Assembly: GCA_018221165.1 (NCBI GenBank)
Contig: JAAOYD010000072.1
Location: 1 to 12,558 of the forward strand
Length of the DNA: 12,558 nucleotides
Source of the DNA: Candidatus Woesearchaeota archaeon
GTDB taxonomy: Archaea > Nanobdellota > Nanobdellia > Woesearchaeales > UBA525
Direction: 5' to 3'
Positions 1-5,604 of the stretch are shown in pieces; the stretch's first letter is position 1; each line of letters starts with the position of its first letter. The notes below the pieces were generated by a model. That model was not told where the DNA came from. It saw only the letters and a program-made list of their open reading frames with translations, and searched no databases. Made by a program: the position numbers and the translations under genes.

Positions 1-134
1 AACTGCATCGCTGTTTCAAGATCCTCAGCGAGAATAGGAGCGAGTTCACCCACTTCAACAGTAATGGCCTCAACCTCCCCTTGGGCTGTCGCTGCTTTGA
101 CAATATCCTGCACATAGACCTGCTCGTGGGTCAA
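1..134 (-). CDS. hypA: HypA-like nickel/zinc metallochaperone, N-terminal fragment (cut by window edge)
   Basis: The minus strand from 134 to the window edge is open and encodes 44 residues beginning M(TTG)-THEQVYVQDIVKAA, with EAITVEVGELAPI further on. The H-E near the N-terminus, the following helix and the VEVGEL strand match the start of HypA/HybF proteins, which deliver nickel to [NiFe]-hydrogenase or urease. The C-terminal CxxC zinc site lies outside the window and cannot be checked. Classic HypA begins Met-His-Glu, where His2 binds nickel; here a Thr is inserted, giving Met-Thr-His-Glu if TTG is the start. TTG overlaps the TGA stop of the upstream thioredoxin-like gene (TTGA), with a G-rich GTGGGGCG stretch ahead of it as a possible ribosome site, so the two genes are probably translationally coupled. 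No hydrogenase gene is visible nearby. Only 44 residues support this call. Confidence 0.6.
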   Translation of the reverse strand, partial: MTHEQVYVQDIVKAATAQGEVEAITVEVGELAPILAEDLETAMQ

Positions 135-685
135 TCGCCCCACTTCCACTTCACAGTACAGCCCAATGCTCGCTGTTCTGCAACCTCAGGGTCGAGGCGA
201 GAGCCACTCAACACAGTAGAAATCGCTATCTTCAAAGACGGGTCCTTCACCTTGTCACGGTTGCGCCAGTTGTCATCGATACGGCCACGGTAGCATAATT
301 TCCTATCCTTGTCGAAGAGGAAGACTTCTGGTGTGACCTCAGCACCATACTTCTTCGCCACCTGCTGGGTCTTGTCACGCAAGTAGGGATAGGGAAAATG
401 CTTTTTCTCTGCACGCTTCTTCATACCTTCGAGAGAATCTTGTGGATAGCCTTCCGCTTCGTTGGGACAAATCGCAACGAACTGCACCGCCTGGACGCTG
501 TAGAAATTCGCCAGCTCGATAAGCCGGTCCTCGTAGGCTTGGGCGTAGGGACAATGATTACAGGTGAAGATGACCACCAGGACGCGTTTCGATACCCACT
601 CGCTCAGCGAATGGTCTGCACCATCTACGCCTGGCAGTGTGAAATCAGGCGCCTCATCCCCTATCTTCAAGCCGACGTATGCCAC
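131..685 (-). CDS. Thioredoxin-fold AhpC/TSA-family redox protein
   Basis: The 184-aa product is a cytosolic thioredoxin-fold protein of the AhpC/TSA, ResA-like group. It opens with the family signature KIGDEAPDFTLPGVDG (residues 8-22), has a CNHC redox motif at 42-45 (TCNHCPYAQ) where peroxiredoxins carry their peroxidatic Cys, and has the cis-proline loop TPEVFLFD at 118-125. No signal peptide or membrane segment is present. Extra cysteines are C73, C131 and C176 (ALGCTVKW, a tail typical of this subfamily). The CxxC suggests a disulfide reductase or thiol-dependent peroxidase; the substrate is unknown. The start is GTG at 685: the family motif begins seven residues later and a TATA-like TTAAATA lies 29 bases upstream, so the mRNA would be nearly leaderless. 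It is divergent from the GTPase gene and overlaps the HypA-like gene downstream. Confidence 0.85.
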   Translation of the reverse strand: MAYVGLKIGDEAPDFTLPGVDGADHSLSEWVSKRVLVVIFTCNHCPYAQAYEDRLIELANFYSVQAVQFVAICPNEAEGYPQDSLEGMKKRAEKKHFPYPYLRDKTQQVAKKYGAEVTPEVFLFDKDRKLCYRGRIDDNWRNRDKVKDPSLKIAISTVLSGSRLDPEVAEQRALGCTVKWKWGD

Positions 686-710
686 CCCAGAGAGAGTAAG
701 ACTACCTGGA

Positions 711-717
711 TATTTAA
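711..717 (-). promoter_or_regulatory. TATA box for the thioredoxin-like gene
   Basis: TTAAATA on the minus strand is centred about 29 bases upstream of the GTG start at 685. The predicted transcript starts within a few bases of the start codon. Confidence 0.5.
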
Positions 718-735
718 TGATTCTGACGAAAACCC

Positions 736-741
736 TATAAA
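736..741 (+). promoter_or_regulatory. TATA box for the YchF-like GTPase gene
   Basis: TATAAA starts 27 bases before the ATG at 763, the spacing expected for a leaderless archaeal mRNA. Between the two lies a small GGGG/CCCC inverted repeat (743-746 and 755-758). Confidence 0.6.
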
Positions 742-762
742 CGGGGCTTTCATCCCCAGCCT

Positions 763-1956
763 ATGCTTGTTGGGATAGTGGGGAAGCCTTCTTGCGGGAA
801 ATCGACCTTCTTCAAGGCCGCGACACTCGCAGACATCGAGATAGCAAACTATCCGTTTACGACAATTAAACCGAACCACGCCGTGGGCTTCGTCAAAGTC
901 AAAGACCCAGCTGTTGAGTTCGGAAAGAAATCTGATCCGCGTATTGGCTACGTCCATGGGGAATGGCGATTCGTCGCTGTTGACTTGATTGACGTTGCAG
1001 GTTTAGTGCCCGGGGCGCACGAAGGACTTGGGCTGGGAAAAGAATTCCTGAATGATTTAAACCAAGCTGATGCATTGATTCACGTTATTGATGTTTCTGG
1101 GAGCATAAACGAAAAAGGCGAGGACGTCGAGATCGGCAGCTATGACCCGAAGGACGACGTCGCTTTCTTGGAAGCCGAGCTGGACCACTGGTATCTTGAC
1201 ATCATGATGAAAGGCTGGGATAAGTTTGTACGACAATTAGTGCAGGAGAAACGACCATTCGCAGTCGCGCTCGAGAAGCAATTGTCTGGCTTGCGCGTTA
1301 CCGAAGACATGGCAAATAAAGCAATCAAAGTATTGTCCTTGGACGCTGAGAAACCGTACGAATGGAGTGATGAAGAGAAACTTTCGTTGGCGCGCAGTCT
1401 TCGCCAGCAGAGCAAGCCCATGATGATAGCGGCGAACAAAGCCGATAAAGAGGGTGCGTGGGAGAACTACGAAGCGCTGAAAGAAGCTTTTCCTGATTAC
1501 CATGTTATTCCGTGTTCAGCTGAGTTAGAGTTGGCGCTGAAGGAAGCAGGAAAGCACGCAATCATTGAGTATATTCCAGGAGAAAAAGAATTCACGATAA
1601 AAAAAGAAGATCTGAACGAAAAACAAAAACAGGGATTGGGTTTTATTAGTGATTTTTTGGAGCAACGCGGCTCGACAGGCGTGCAAGACGTGCTGAATCA
1701 CGCAGTGTTTGAGTTGTTGCGATACAAACCCATCTTTCCCGGCGGTGTTGGTAAGCTGGAAGACAGCGACGGGAACGTCATCCCAGATTGTTTTTTGATG
1801 CCACCAACAACTACCGCATTGGAGTTCGCGTTCAAACTGCACACTGACTTCGGCAAGAACTTCATCAAGGCTATCAACGTCCGCACAAAACTACCTATTG
1901 GGAAAGACCACGTCCTCGCAGCAGGAGATATCATAGAAATAATGGCGAATAAGTAG
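763..1956 (+). CDS. ychF: YchF/OLA1-family translation-associated GTPase (archaeal type, TGS domain)
   Basis: The 397-aa product is an Obg/YchF-family P-loop GTPase, a family that associates with ribosomes and translation. Motifs in order: G1 GKPSCGKST at 7-15, switch I PFTTIKPN at 31-38, G3 DVAGLV at 77-82, G4 NKAD at 225-228, G5-like CSAE at 251-254. A helical insert at about 130-215 follows, and a TGS domain occupies about 320-395 (FAFKLHTDFGKNFIKA, ending AGDIIEI). Bacterial YchF and eukaryotic OLA1 carry an altered NxxE G4 and prefer ATP; the canonical NKxD here predicts guanine specificity, as in the archaeal branch. Length is full for that branch. ATG at 763 is six residues before the P-loop motif and fits the TATA spacing. 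The stop is two bases from the stop of the convergent gene at 1959. Confidence 0.92.
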   Translation: MLVGIVGKPSCGKSTFFKAATLADIEIANYPFTTIKPNHAVGFVKVKDPAVEFGKKSDPRIGYVHGEWRFVAVDLIDVAGLVPGAHEGLGLGKEFLNDLNQADALIHVIDVSGSINEKGEDVEIGSYDPKDDVAFLEAELDHWYLDIMMKGWDKFVRQLVQEKRPFAVALEKQLSGLRVTEDMANKAIKVLSLDAEKPYEWSDEEKLSLARSLRQQSKPMMIAANKADKEGAWENYEALKEAFPDYHVIPCSAELELALKEAGKHAIIEYIPGEKEFTIKKEDLNEKQKQGLGFISDFLEQRGSTGVQDVLNHAVFELLRYKPIFPGGVGKLEDSDGNVIPDCFLMPPTTTALEFAFKLHTDFGKNFIKAINVRTKLPIGKDHVLAAGDIIEIMANK

Positions 1957-1958
1957 TT

Positions 1959-2645
1959 TTATTTCTTCCCAGCCTTAAGCACTGGATAATCTTCATCGCC
2001 TTCGACCACGATTCTGGCCTTCGGCTCGCCCTTGGGCGCGGCCAACTTCGCGACGCCGTACTTCTCTAGCAGGTTCTTGTATTCGATGAAGTCGTTGCTC
2101 TTCTTGAAATCATCACGAGCGCGCTTCGGCAGCTTCGCCAGCCACTTATGAACGAGCTTCAAGACACGCTTCACGTCCTCATCGATGCGCGGCACAACTT
2201 CTTCCGCGATGTACTCCAACTCCTCAGCCTTGCGGTCCATGCGACGCCTATGCTGAAAACCACGGAGTGTGTTCAGGAAACGGTCAATTAACGATTCGCG
2301 AACTTCTTCCAGCTCCTCCACCATCTCAGGATGAGCCTCTTCCGCAGCCTCGACACGTTCAATCTCGACTTCCATCGCTTCCAAACGAGTCATTTCTTCT
2401 TCTGAGAGATCCTCAGTCACAATTTCCTCTTCTTTCTTGAAGAGACGCTCCCAAAGCGTCGGCTCTCGGTCCTCGAGGACATGCACAGAATCAGTCTTGA
2501 GCCCTTCGGGCACCTCCTGGGGCTCCTCCTTGACCGGCTTGGGTTTCTTCCGCTTGATGCTGAAGAGGCCAGTGCCTTCTTCCTTGGCCCGTCGTCCGGA
2601 GAGATACTTATCGAGATCCTTATTGATGCGTGCGATAATAACCAC
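1959..2645 (-). CDS. Unrecognised highly charged protein with coiled-coil region
   Basis: I do not recognise a named family. The 228-aa product is strongly charged: a Lys-rich stretch at 31-40, an acidic Glu-rich segment at about 70-120 (LSEEEMTRLEA, VEELEEVRES) of likely coiled-coil character, a basic QHRRRMDRK patch at 131-139, then a more compact helical region at 140-200 (VKRVLKLVHKWLAKLP, NDFIEYKNLLEKYG). There is no signal peptide or membrane segment, so it is probably cytosolic. The start is GTG at 2645, the only plausible N-terminal start; TTTAAA lies about 38 bases upstream, giving a leader of about 12 bases. The mixed charge pattern would suit an interaction or nucleic-acid-associated role, but nothing proves one. 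It reads in the same direction as the DedA-like gene but has its own promoter. Confidence 0.75.
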   Translation of the reverse strand: MVIIARINKDLDKYLSGRRAKEEGTGLFSIKRKKPKPVKEEPQEVPEGLKTDSVHVLEDREPTLWERLFKKEEEIVTEDLSEEEMTRLEAMEVEIERVEAAEEAHPEMVEELEEVRESLIDRFLNTLRGFQHRRRMDRKAEELEYIAEEVVPRIDEDVKRVLKLVHKWLAKLPKRARDDFKKSNDFIEYKNLLEKYGVAKLAAPKGEPKARIVVEGDEDYPVLKAGKK

Positions 2646-2681
2646 CTTGAATTCTGTAGAGAAAACTCAGTGAGAGGGCTA

Positions 2682-2687
2682 TTTAAA
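2682..2687 (-). promoter_or_regulatory. TATA box for the charged coiled-coil gene
   Basis: TTTAAA, in an A/T-rich block, is centred about 39 bases upstream of the GTG at 2645. The upstream gene's stop is over 120 bases away, which favours an independent promoter. Confidence 0.5.
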
Positions 2688-2701
2688 GTTTGTGGGTAGG
2701 C

Positions 2702-2796
2702 CACCGTCGCCAAACTCTCCCTCCGGTCGAGCATCAGTCGGCCATTCGCGATTATGGCTACGCCATGCTCATAGCCGGTCTTGACTCAAGACGGTG
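2702..2796. repeat. Nested inverted repeat / candidate structured RNA in an intergenic gap
   Basis: The 165-base gap between the DedA-like gene and the charged-protein gene holds several arms that nest inside one another: CACCGTC (2702-2708) with GACGGTG (2790-2796); CCGG (2723-2726) with CCGG (2775-2778); GAGCAT (2729-2734) with ATGCTC (2765-2770); GGCCAT (2740-2745) with ATGGCT (2754-2759, one G-T), leaving an 8-base loop. A separate palindrome, GTCTTGACTCAAGAC (2778-2792), competes with the outer stem. Either strand could fold. I found no tRNA shape and no clear box C/D pattern. It could be a small RNA, the structured end of the dedA-like transcript, a regulator site, or a dispersed repeat. 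Confidence 0.55.
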
Positions 2797-2810
2797 TCCG
2801 AGAATAAGGT

Positions 2811-3668
2811 TCAACCCCCAAAGCTGCTCTTGATTAAGTCCATGAACCACGGCAGGTCAACCGTGCTGATGTATGGGCTGACATACTTGATGAAGTATTT
2901 GAAGCCAATCCAGAGCAGGACGAATTTGATGATCTTGCCAATGGCTGTATAGAGCATGAGGCGCATGTAACCATAGCGGACCGCGCCGAGAAACACTGTG
3001 AAGGGCTCTATGGGGAAGGGGATGACATTACCGACGATGACGATGAACGCTCCAGCCTTAGCAATCTTCTGCTGGAACTTATGATAGGTTTCCTCCTTCA
3101 TGAACCATTGCAGAATCTTCGGGCCGATGAGCCAGCCGATAAAGTAGTCAATGGTGATGCCAAGCATGTTGCCCAGGAGGGTAATAGTCAATATCTGGAC
3201 AAAATAGTAATTCAAACCGAGGTAATAGAGGAAAATAATTTCTACCGGCAACGCGATGAAGAAAAGCGCGCCGAAAAACGCCGCGTAGAACAGACCGAGG
3301 AGCGAGCGAGCAGCAATCTCCGCCTCGATGGCCAGATAAATCGCCCAGATTGTGTCATTCTGCTGCATGAGCGCGAAGAGCTGGGTCTTAATCCAACCAA
3401 AGAAGAAATACACGAGGACGATGATAAGAATCCAGAAGGCCCACTTGAGATAGCGCTTCCGCTTCTCCTCAGGTGTCAATGGTCGCTTCTTCGGCTTTCG
3501 CTTCTTCGGTGGTGGACTCAACGGTGGCGGAGTCGCAGCAGCCACTGGAGTACGCGAGCGCTCTACAGGCACAGGCTTTGGCGCGGTTCGGGTCTGCTGA
3601 CGCTCCTTGAGATAATGCTGGCTCTGCGAGCCATGATGCGTTCGTTGAGAACCAGTAATTACAGGCAT
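2811..3668 (-). CDS. DedA/VTT-domain (YqaA-like) membrane protein with basic proline-rich N-terminus
   Basis: The 285-aa product has a cytoplasmic N-terminal extension of about 72 residues rich in Pro, Lys and Arg (SPPPKKRKPKKRPLTPEEKRKR at 51-72), then a membrane domain: TM at about 75-92, and the VTT/DedA core from about 120 to 260, with FIALPVEIIFLYYLG (137-151), GNMLGITIDYFIGWLIGPK (166-184, re-entrant glycine segment) and GNVIPFPIEPFTVFLGA (213-229). DedA/VTT proteins act in membrane lipid scrambling or transport. The proline loop lacks the Arg usual in bacterial DedA transporters, but E143 and the paired-glycine helix are kept, which fits the YqaA-like branch. ATG at 3668 sits 27 bases from a TTTAAA box, so it is probably leaderless. 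The basic N-tail may bind acidic lipids or nucleic acid (inference). Confidence 0.85.
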   Translation of the reverse strand: MPVITGSQRTHHGSQSQHYLKERQQTRTAPKPVPVERSRTPVAAATPPPLSPPPKKRKPKKRPLTPEEKRKRYLKWAFWILIIVLVYFFFGWIKTQLFALMQQNDTIWAIYLAIEAEIAARSLLGLFYAAFFGALFFIALPVEIIFLYYLGLNYYFVQILTITLLGNMLGITIDYFIGWLIGPKILQWFMKEETYHKFQQKIAKAGAFIVIVGNVIPFPIEPFTVFLGAVRYGYMRLMLYTAIGKIIKFVLLWIGFKYFIKYVSPYISTVDLPWFMDLIKSSFGG

Positions 3669-3691
3669 AGAGAGAATAACTCACTGGCCAG

Positions 3692-3697
3692 TTTAAA
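3692..3697 (-). promoter_or_regulatory. TATA box for the DedA-like gene
   Basis: TTTAAA in an A-rich run is centred 27 bases upstream of the ATG at 3668, giving a predicted leaderless mRNA. Confidence 0.5.
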
Positions 3698-3764
3698 AAA
3701 ATGTTGATTCGGGCACAAAGCTTGAAATGGTCATTTTCCGGACACTGGACAGGCTCGCGCAGCG

Positions 3765-3772
3765 CTTATAAG
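3765..3772 (+). promoter_or_regulatory. TATA box for the homing endonuclease gene
   Basis: The palindromic octamer CTTATAAG is centred about 42 bases before the ATG at 3810, predicting a leader of about 15 bases. It indicates the endonuclease is transcribed from its own promoter rather than as part of an intron or intein. Confidence 0.5.
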
Positions 3773-3809
3773 CCTCTTTCTCCTCCAAATCTTTGCTTTC
3801 AGAGTCCTT

Positions 3810-4550
3810 ATGAAACCAAGATTTGAAGTCGAAAAGAACAAGAAAGTCAATAGGCAAGTTCAGAAGCCTGTTACCTACTCTGCTGATTTAGCTGAGATAA
3901 TGGGTATTATGCTTGGAGATGGATGTCTTTACAAAGACAAAAAAGGAAAGTATCATACAATTGTTTCCTTTCATCTCAGAGAGAAAGCGTATTTTGCTCA
4001 TGTAGAGAATCTTTTTACGAACTACTTTGACAGCTATAAATTTAATATGCAAAAAAGCCATAATGAACGATTTCTCAAAAACGTCTCAGTTAGAGTAGGG
4101 TTGTATCTTGAGCAAGCAGGACTTATTCATGGAAACAAACTAAAAACTGGAGTGGATATGCCTAATTGGATACTGTTCGAGAAGAAATATATCATCAGAT
4201 TCGTCAGAGGTTTCTTCGACACCGACGGCAGCATTTACAGAAAATATGACCAATACGCTCAAATACAAATAAAATTGGCAACGAGAAATATGCTAAAATC
4301 ACTGAGAACTTGCTTTTGTATTCTTGGTTATCATCCAACAAAAATCCAATATGAAAAATCAGGAAAAGTAAAACATGCCTGGAAATTTTATCTATCCAGA
4401 CAGAAAGAGATAGACAGATTCTTCACAGAAATACAACCAGCAAACAGAAAGCATAATCTTAGATATAAAAAAATAAGAATGGGGACGCCGCGATTCGAAC
4501 GCGGATCTATAGGTATCACCATCCCAAAGCGGGACATACCTTTGACTTAA
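3810..4550 (+). CDS. LAGLIDADG homing endonuclease, free-standing, 3' end antisense to tRNA-Trp
   Basis: The 246-aa product has two LAGLIDADG helices, EIMGIMLGDGCL at 29-40 and IRFVRGFFDTDGSI at 129-142, each with its catalytic acidic residue (D37 and D139). This is the arrangement of monomeric double-motif homing endonucleases, which cut a long asymmetric DNA site. The first half of each repeat is followed by charged beta-strand-like segments, and KLATRNMLKSLRTCFCILGY fits the C-terminal subdomain. No intein splice motifs flank it and it has its own TATA box, so it looks free-standing. The gene is visibly more A/T-rich than its neighbours, a sign of transfer. Residues from about 224 on (GTPRFERGSIGI) are an antisense reading of tRNA-Trp; the stop lies opposite the tRNA intron. 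The natural target is unknown; the adjacent tRNA gene is a candidate. Confidence 0.88.
   Translation: MKPRFEVEKNKKVNRQVQKPVTYSADLAEIMGIMLGDGCLYKDKKGKYHTIVSFHLREKAYFAHVENLFTNYFDSYKFNMQKSHNERFLKNVSVRVGLYLEQAGLIHGNKLKTGVDMPNWILFEKKYIIRFVRGFFDTDGSIYRKYDQYAQIQIKLATRNMLKSLRTCFCILGYHPTKIQYEKSGKVKHAWKFYLSRQKEIDRFFTEIQPANRKHNLRYKKIRMGTPRFERGSIGITIPKRDIPLT
4467..4473 (-). terminator. Oligo-T terminator of tRNA-Trp
   Basis: On the minus strand a run of seven T begins seven bases past the tRNA 3' end, the simple archaeal terminator form. The same bases encode Lys-Lys-Ile in the endonuclease on the other strand. Confidence 0.55.
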
Positions 4551-4620
4551 TCATTGGCCAAAGCCTCATCGCTCCAAGATGCTGGAGCCTATTATTCTAA
4601 CCAGGTTATACTACGCCCCC
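4480..4620 (-). tRNA. trnW: tRNA-Trp (CCA anticodon), intron-containing
   Basis: Read on the minus strand, GGGGGCG (4620-4614) pairs with CGTCCCC (4487-4481), with discriminator A at 4480 and no encoded CCA tail. The T-arm is CCGCG / TTCGAAT / CGCGG (4504-4488). The anticodon stem ATAGG (4592-4588) pairs with CCTAT (4513-4509). The 5' exon (4620-4582, 39 nt) and 3' exon (4514-4480, 35 nt) join to give loop C-T-CCA-G-A with anticodon CCA at 4585-4583, as in archaeal tRNA-Trp, in a 74-nt mature tRNA. The D-stem is weak: GTAT does not pair cleanly with the bases before the anticodon stem. A TATA-like block lies about 32 bases upstream. tRNA-Ser(GGA), suggested by a local hairpin, was rejected because the remaining arms do not fit. 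Confidence 0.88.
4515..4581 (-). other. Archaeal intron (67 nt) in tRNA-Trp, canonical 37/38 position
   Basis: A bulge-helix-bulge for the splicing endonuclease can be drawn. Exon CTCC (32-35) faces intron GGTG (three pairs and a T-T mismatch). On one side is bulge A-G^C with the cut after G37; on the other is bulge A-T^A with the cut before A38. The intron ATCTT / GGGAT helix (with G-U pairs) closes the outer side and the anticodon stem closes the inner side. In many euryarchaea the tRNA-Trp intron doubles as a box C/D guide RNA; here I find C-like GCGATGA and ATGATTA but no CUGA box, so I do not call a guide RNA. Confidence 0.8.
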
Positions 4621-4630
4621 AGGGCATCTA

Positions 4631-4667
4631 TCAAGAGCAACGAAGAGTTTAAAAAGCTACCTCTTGA
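4631..4667. promoter_or_regulatory. Shared TATA region between tRNA-Trp and the EamA transporter, flanked by an inverted repeat
   Basis: TTTAAAAAG at 4648-4656 is the only TATA-like block in the 59-base gap. It lies about 28 bases before the transporter ATG (4680) and about 32 bases before the tRNA 5' end (4620), suiting both directions. It sits inside an inverted repeat, TCAAGAG (4631-4637) and CTCTTGA (4661-4667). The core TTTAAA is self-complementary, so one box might serve both genes. Confidence 0.5.
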
Positions 4668-4679
4668 AGAAGGAGCAGC

Positions 4680-5549
4680 ATGGATTGGCTTATCTACATC
4701 CTCGCAAGTGCCATTCTCCTCAGCGTGTATACACCCTTGATGAAGCACGCGCTTGCCCATGAAAAAACCGAGCAAATCATCGCCATCTACCCCCTTGTTG
4801 CAGCAGCAATTATTCCCTTCATCGCAGACATTGACTACGGCATTATGCTTACCTCAACAGGGTGGTTGCTCTTCCTGAAAGCTTTCGCTATCGGACTCAC
4901 TTTGTTCTGCGCGAATCTCGCTTTAGAACGCATGCCGGTGAGCATCTACGCACCCTTGCGAAACTTCAGCCCTGTCATCCTCCTCTTCCTCGGCTGGTTA
5001 CTCCTCGGTGAAAGCATTAGTATTATCCAAATCTTCGGCTTAGTCCTCATCGTCGGTGGTGCCCTCTTCCTTGATGTTGATATTCGCAAGCGAGGTCAAA
5101 TGCAGAAACTCAAGAAGTTCTTCAAACACCGCACTATGCTCCTCATACTACTCGCCTCTGTTGCAATCAGCTTCTCCCCTATCTTCGATAGATTGATTCT
5201 CAAACAGACAGACACGATGACCGCACTGTTCTGGTATCTGCTCATCATGGCTGCAATGTTCTGGGTTGTCACTATTGCGCGGACCCATTCACTACCAGTA
5301 CAACACATCGAAAAGAACGAATGGCCATGGCTCATCATCATGGGACTCGTCATTCTCGGCAGCGATTACCTTTACTTCAAGGCTATCCAAATACCAGGAA
5401 CCATCCTTGTTGTGATTGTTGGTACTCGGCGGTTGAGCAATCTCTTCACCACCATCATTGGCGGCAAGCTTTTTCATGAGGACCACATTCTCTACCGCAG
5501 CATGATGTGTCTGCTGATGATTATCGGCACAGTCTTGCTTGTTGTGTGA
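4680..5549 (+). CDS. EamA/DMT-superfamily membrane transporter
   Basis: The 289-aa product shows the ten hydrophobic segments and internal duplication of drug/metabolite transporters of the EamA type: TM1 at about 4-20, TM2 32-48, TM3 58-78, TM4 88-109, TM5 114-131, TM6 152-168, TM7 181-199, TM8 216-233, TM9 238-256, TM10 271-288. Each half ends with the family's glutamate-containing loop (LLGESIS at 108-114; LFHEDHI at 264-270). Length is normal. These proteins export or exchange small metabolites such as amino acids; the substrate cannot be read from sequence. GGAG six bases before the ATG could be a ribosome site, but the TATA spacing predicts a start of transcription very close to the ATG, which would exclude it. 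A promoter shared with tRNA-Trp hints at joint control, but that is inference. Confidence 0.85.
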   Translation: MDWLIYILASAILLSVYTPLMKHALAHEKTEQIIAIYPLVAAAIIPFIADIDYGIMLTSTGWLLFLKAFAIGLTLFCANLALERMPVSIYAPLRNFSPVILLFLGWLLLGESISIIQIFGLVLIVGGALFLDVDIRKRGQMQKLKKFFKHRTMLLILLASVAISFSPIFDRLILKQTDTMTALFWYLLIMAAMFWVVTIARTHSLPVQHIEKNEWPWLIIMGLVILGSDYLYFKAIQIPGTILVVIVGTRRLSNLFTTIIGGKLFHEDHILYRSMMCLLMIIGTVLLVV

Positions 5550-5564
5550 AATTGAAGGGAAAGG

Positions 5565-5572
5565 TTTATAAA
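5565..5572 (+). promoter_or_regulatory. TATA box for the DUF5752-like gene
   Basis: TTTATAAA lies 16 bases past the transporter stop and about 36 bases before the ATG at 5605. The predicted transcript start near 5595 would exclude the upstream TTG at 5593 as the start codon. Confidence 0.6.
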
Positions 5573-5604
5573 CCCTCTGAGACGAGAAACACTTGTTACC
5601 CCCG

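Noticed and set aside
2790..2820. tRNA-like T-arm near GGTTCAACC
   Set aside because: The flanking bases do not form a T-stem and no acceptor or anticodon arm can be drawn; the bases run into the dedA-like stop codon.
3810..4550. Intein or rRNA-intron origin of the endonuclease
   Set aside because: There are no splice-junction motifs or host-protein fragments on either side, and a separate TATA box precedes the gene.
4515..4581. Box C/D guide RNA inside the tRNA-Trp intron
   Set aside because: Known in several euryarchaea, but here only C-like boxes (GCGATGA, ATGATTA) appear and no CUGA D box is present; the intron is also short at 67 nt.
4480..4620. tRNA-Ser(GGA) reading of the same locus
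   Set aside because: The CATC-TTGGAGC-GATG hairpin mimics an anticodon arm with GGA, but the acceptor, D-arm length and variable arm do not fit Ser, while joining the exons gives a proper Trp anticodon arm.
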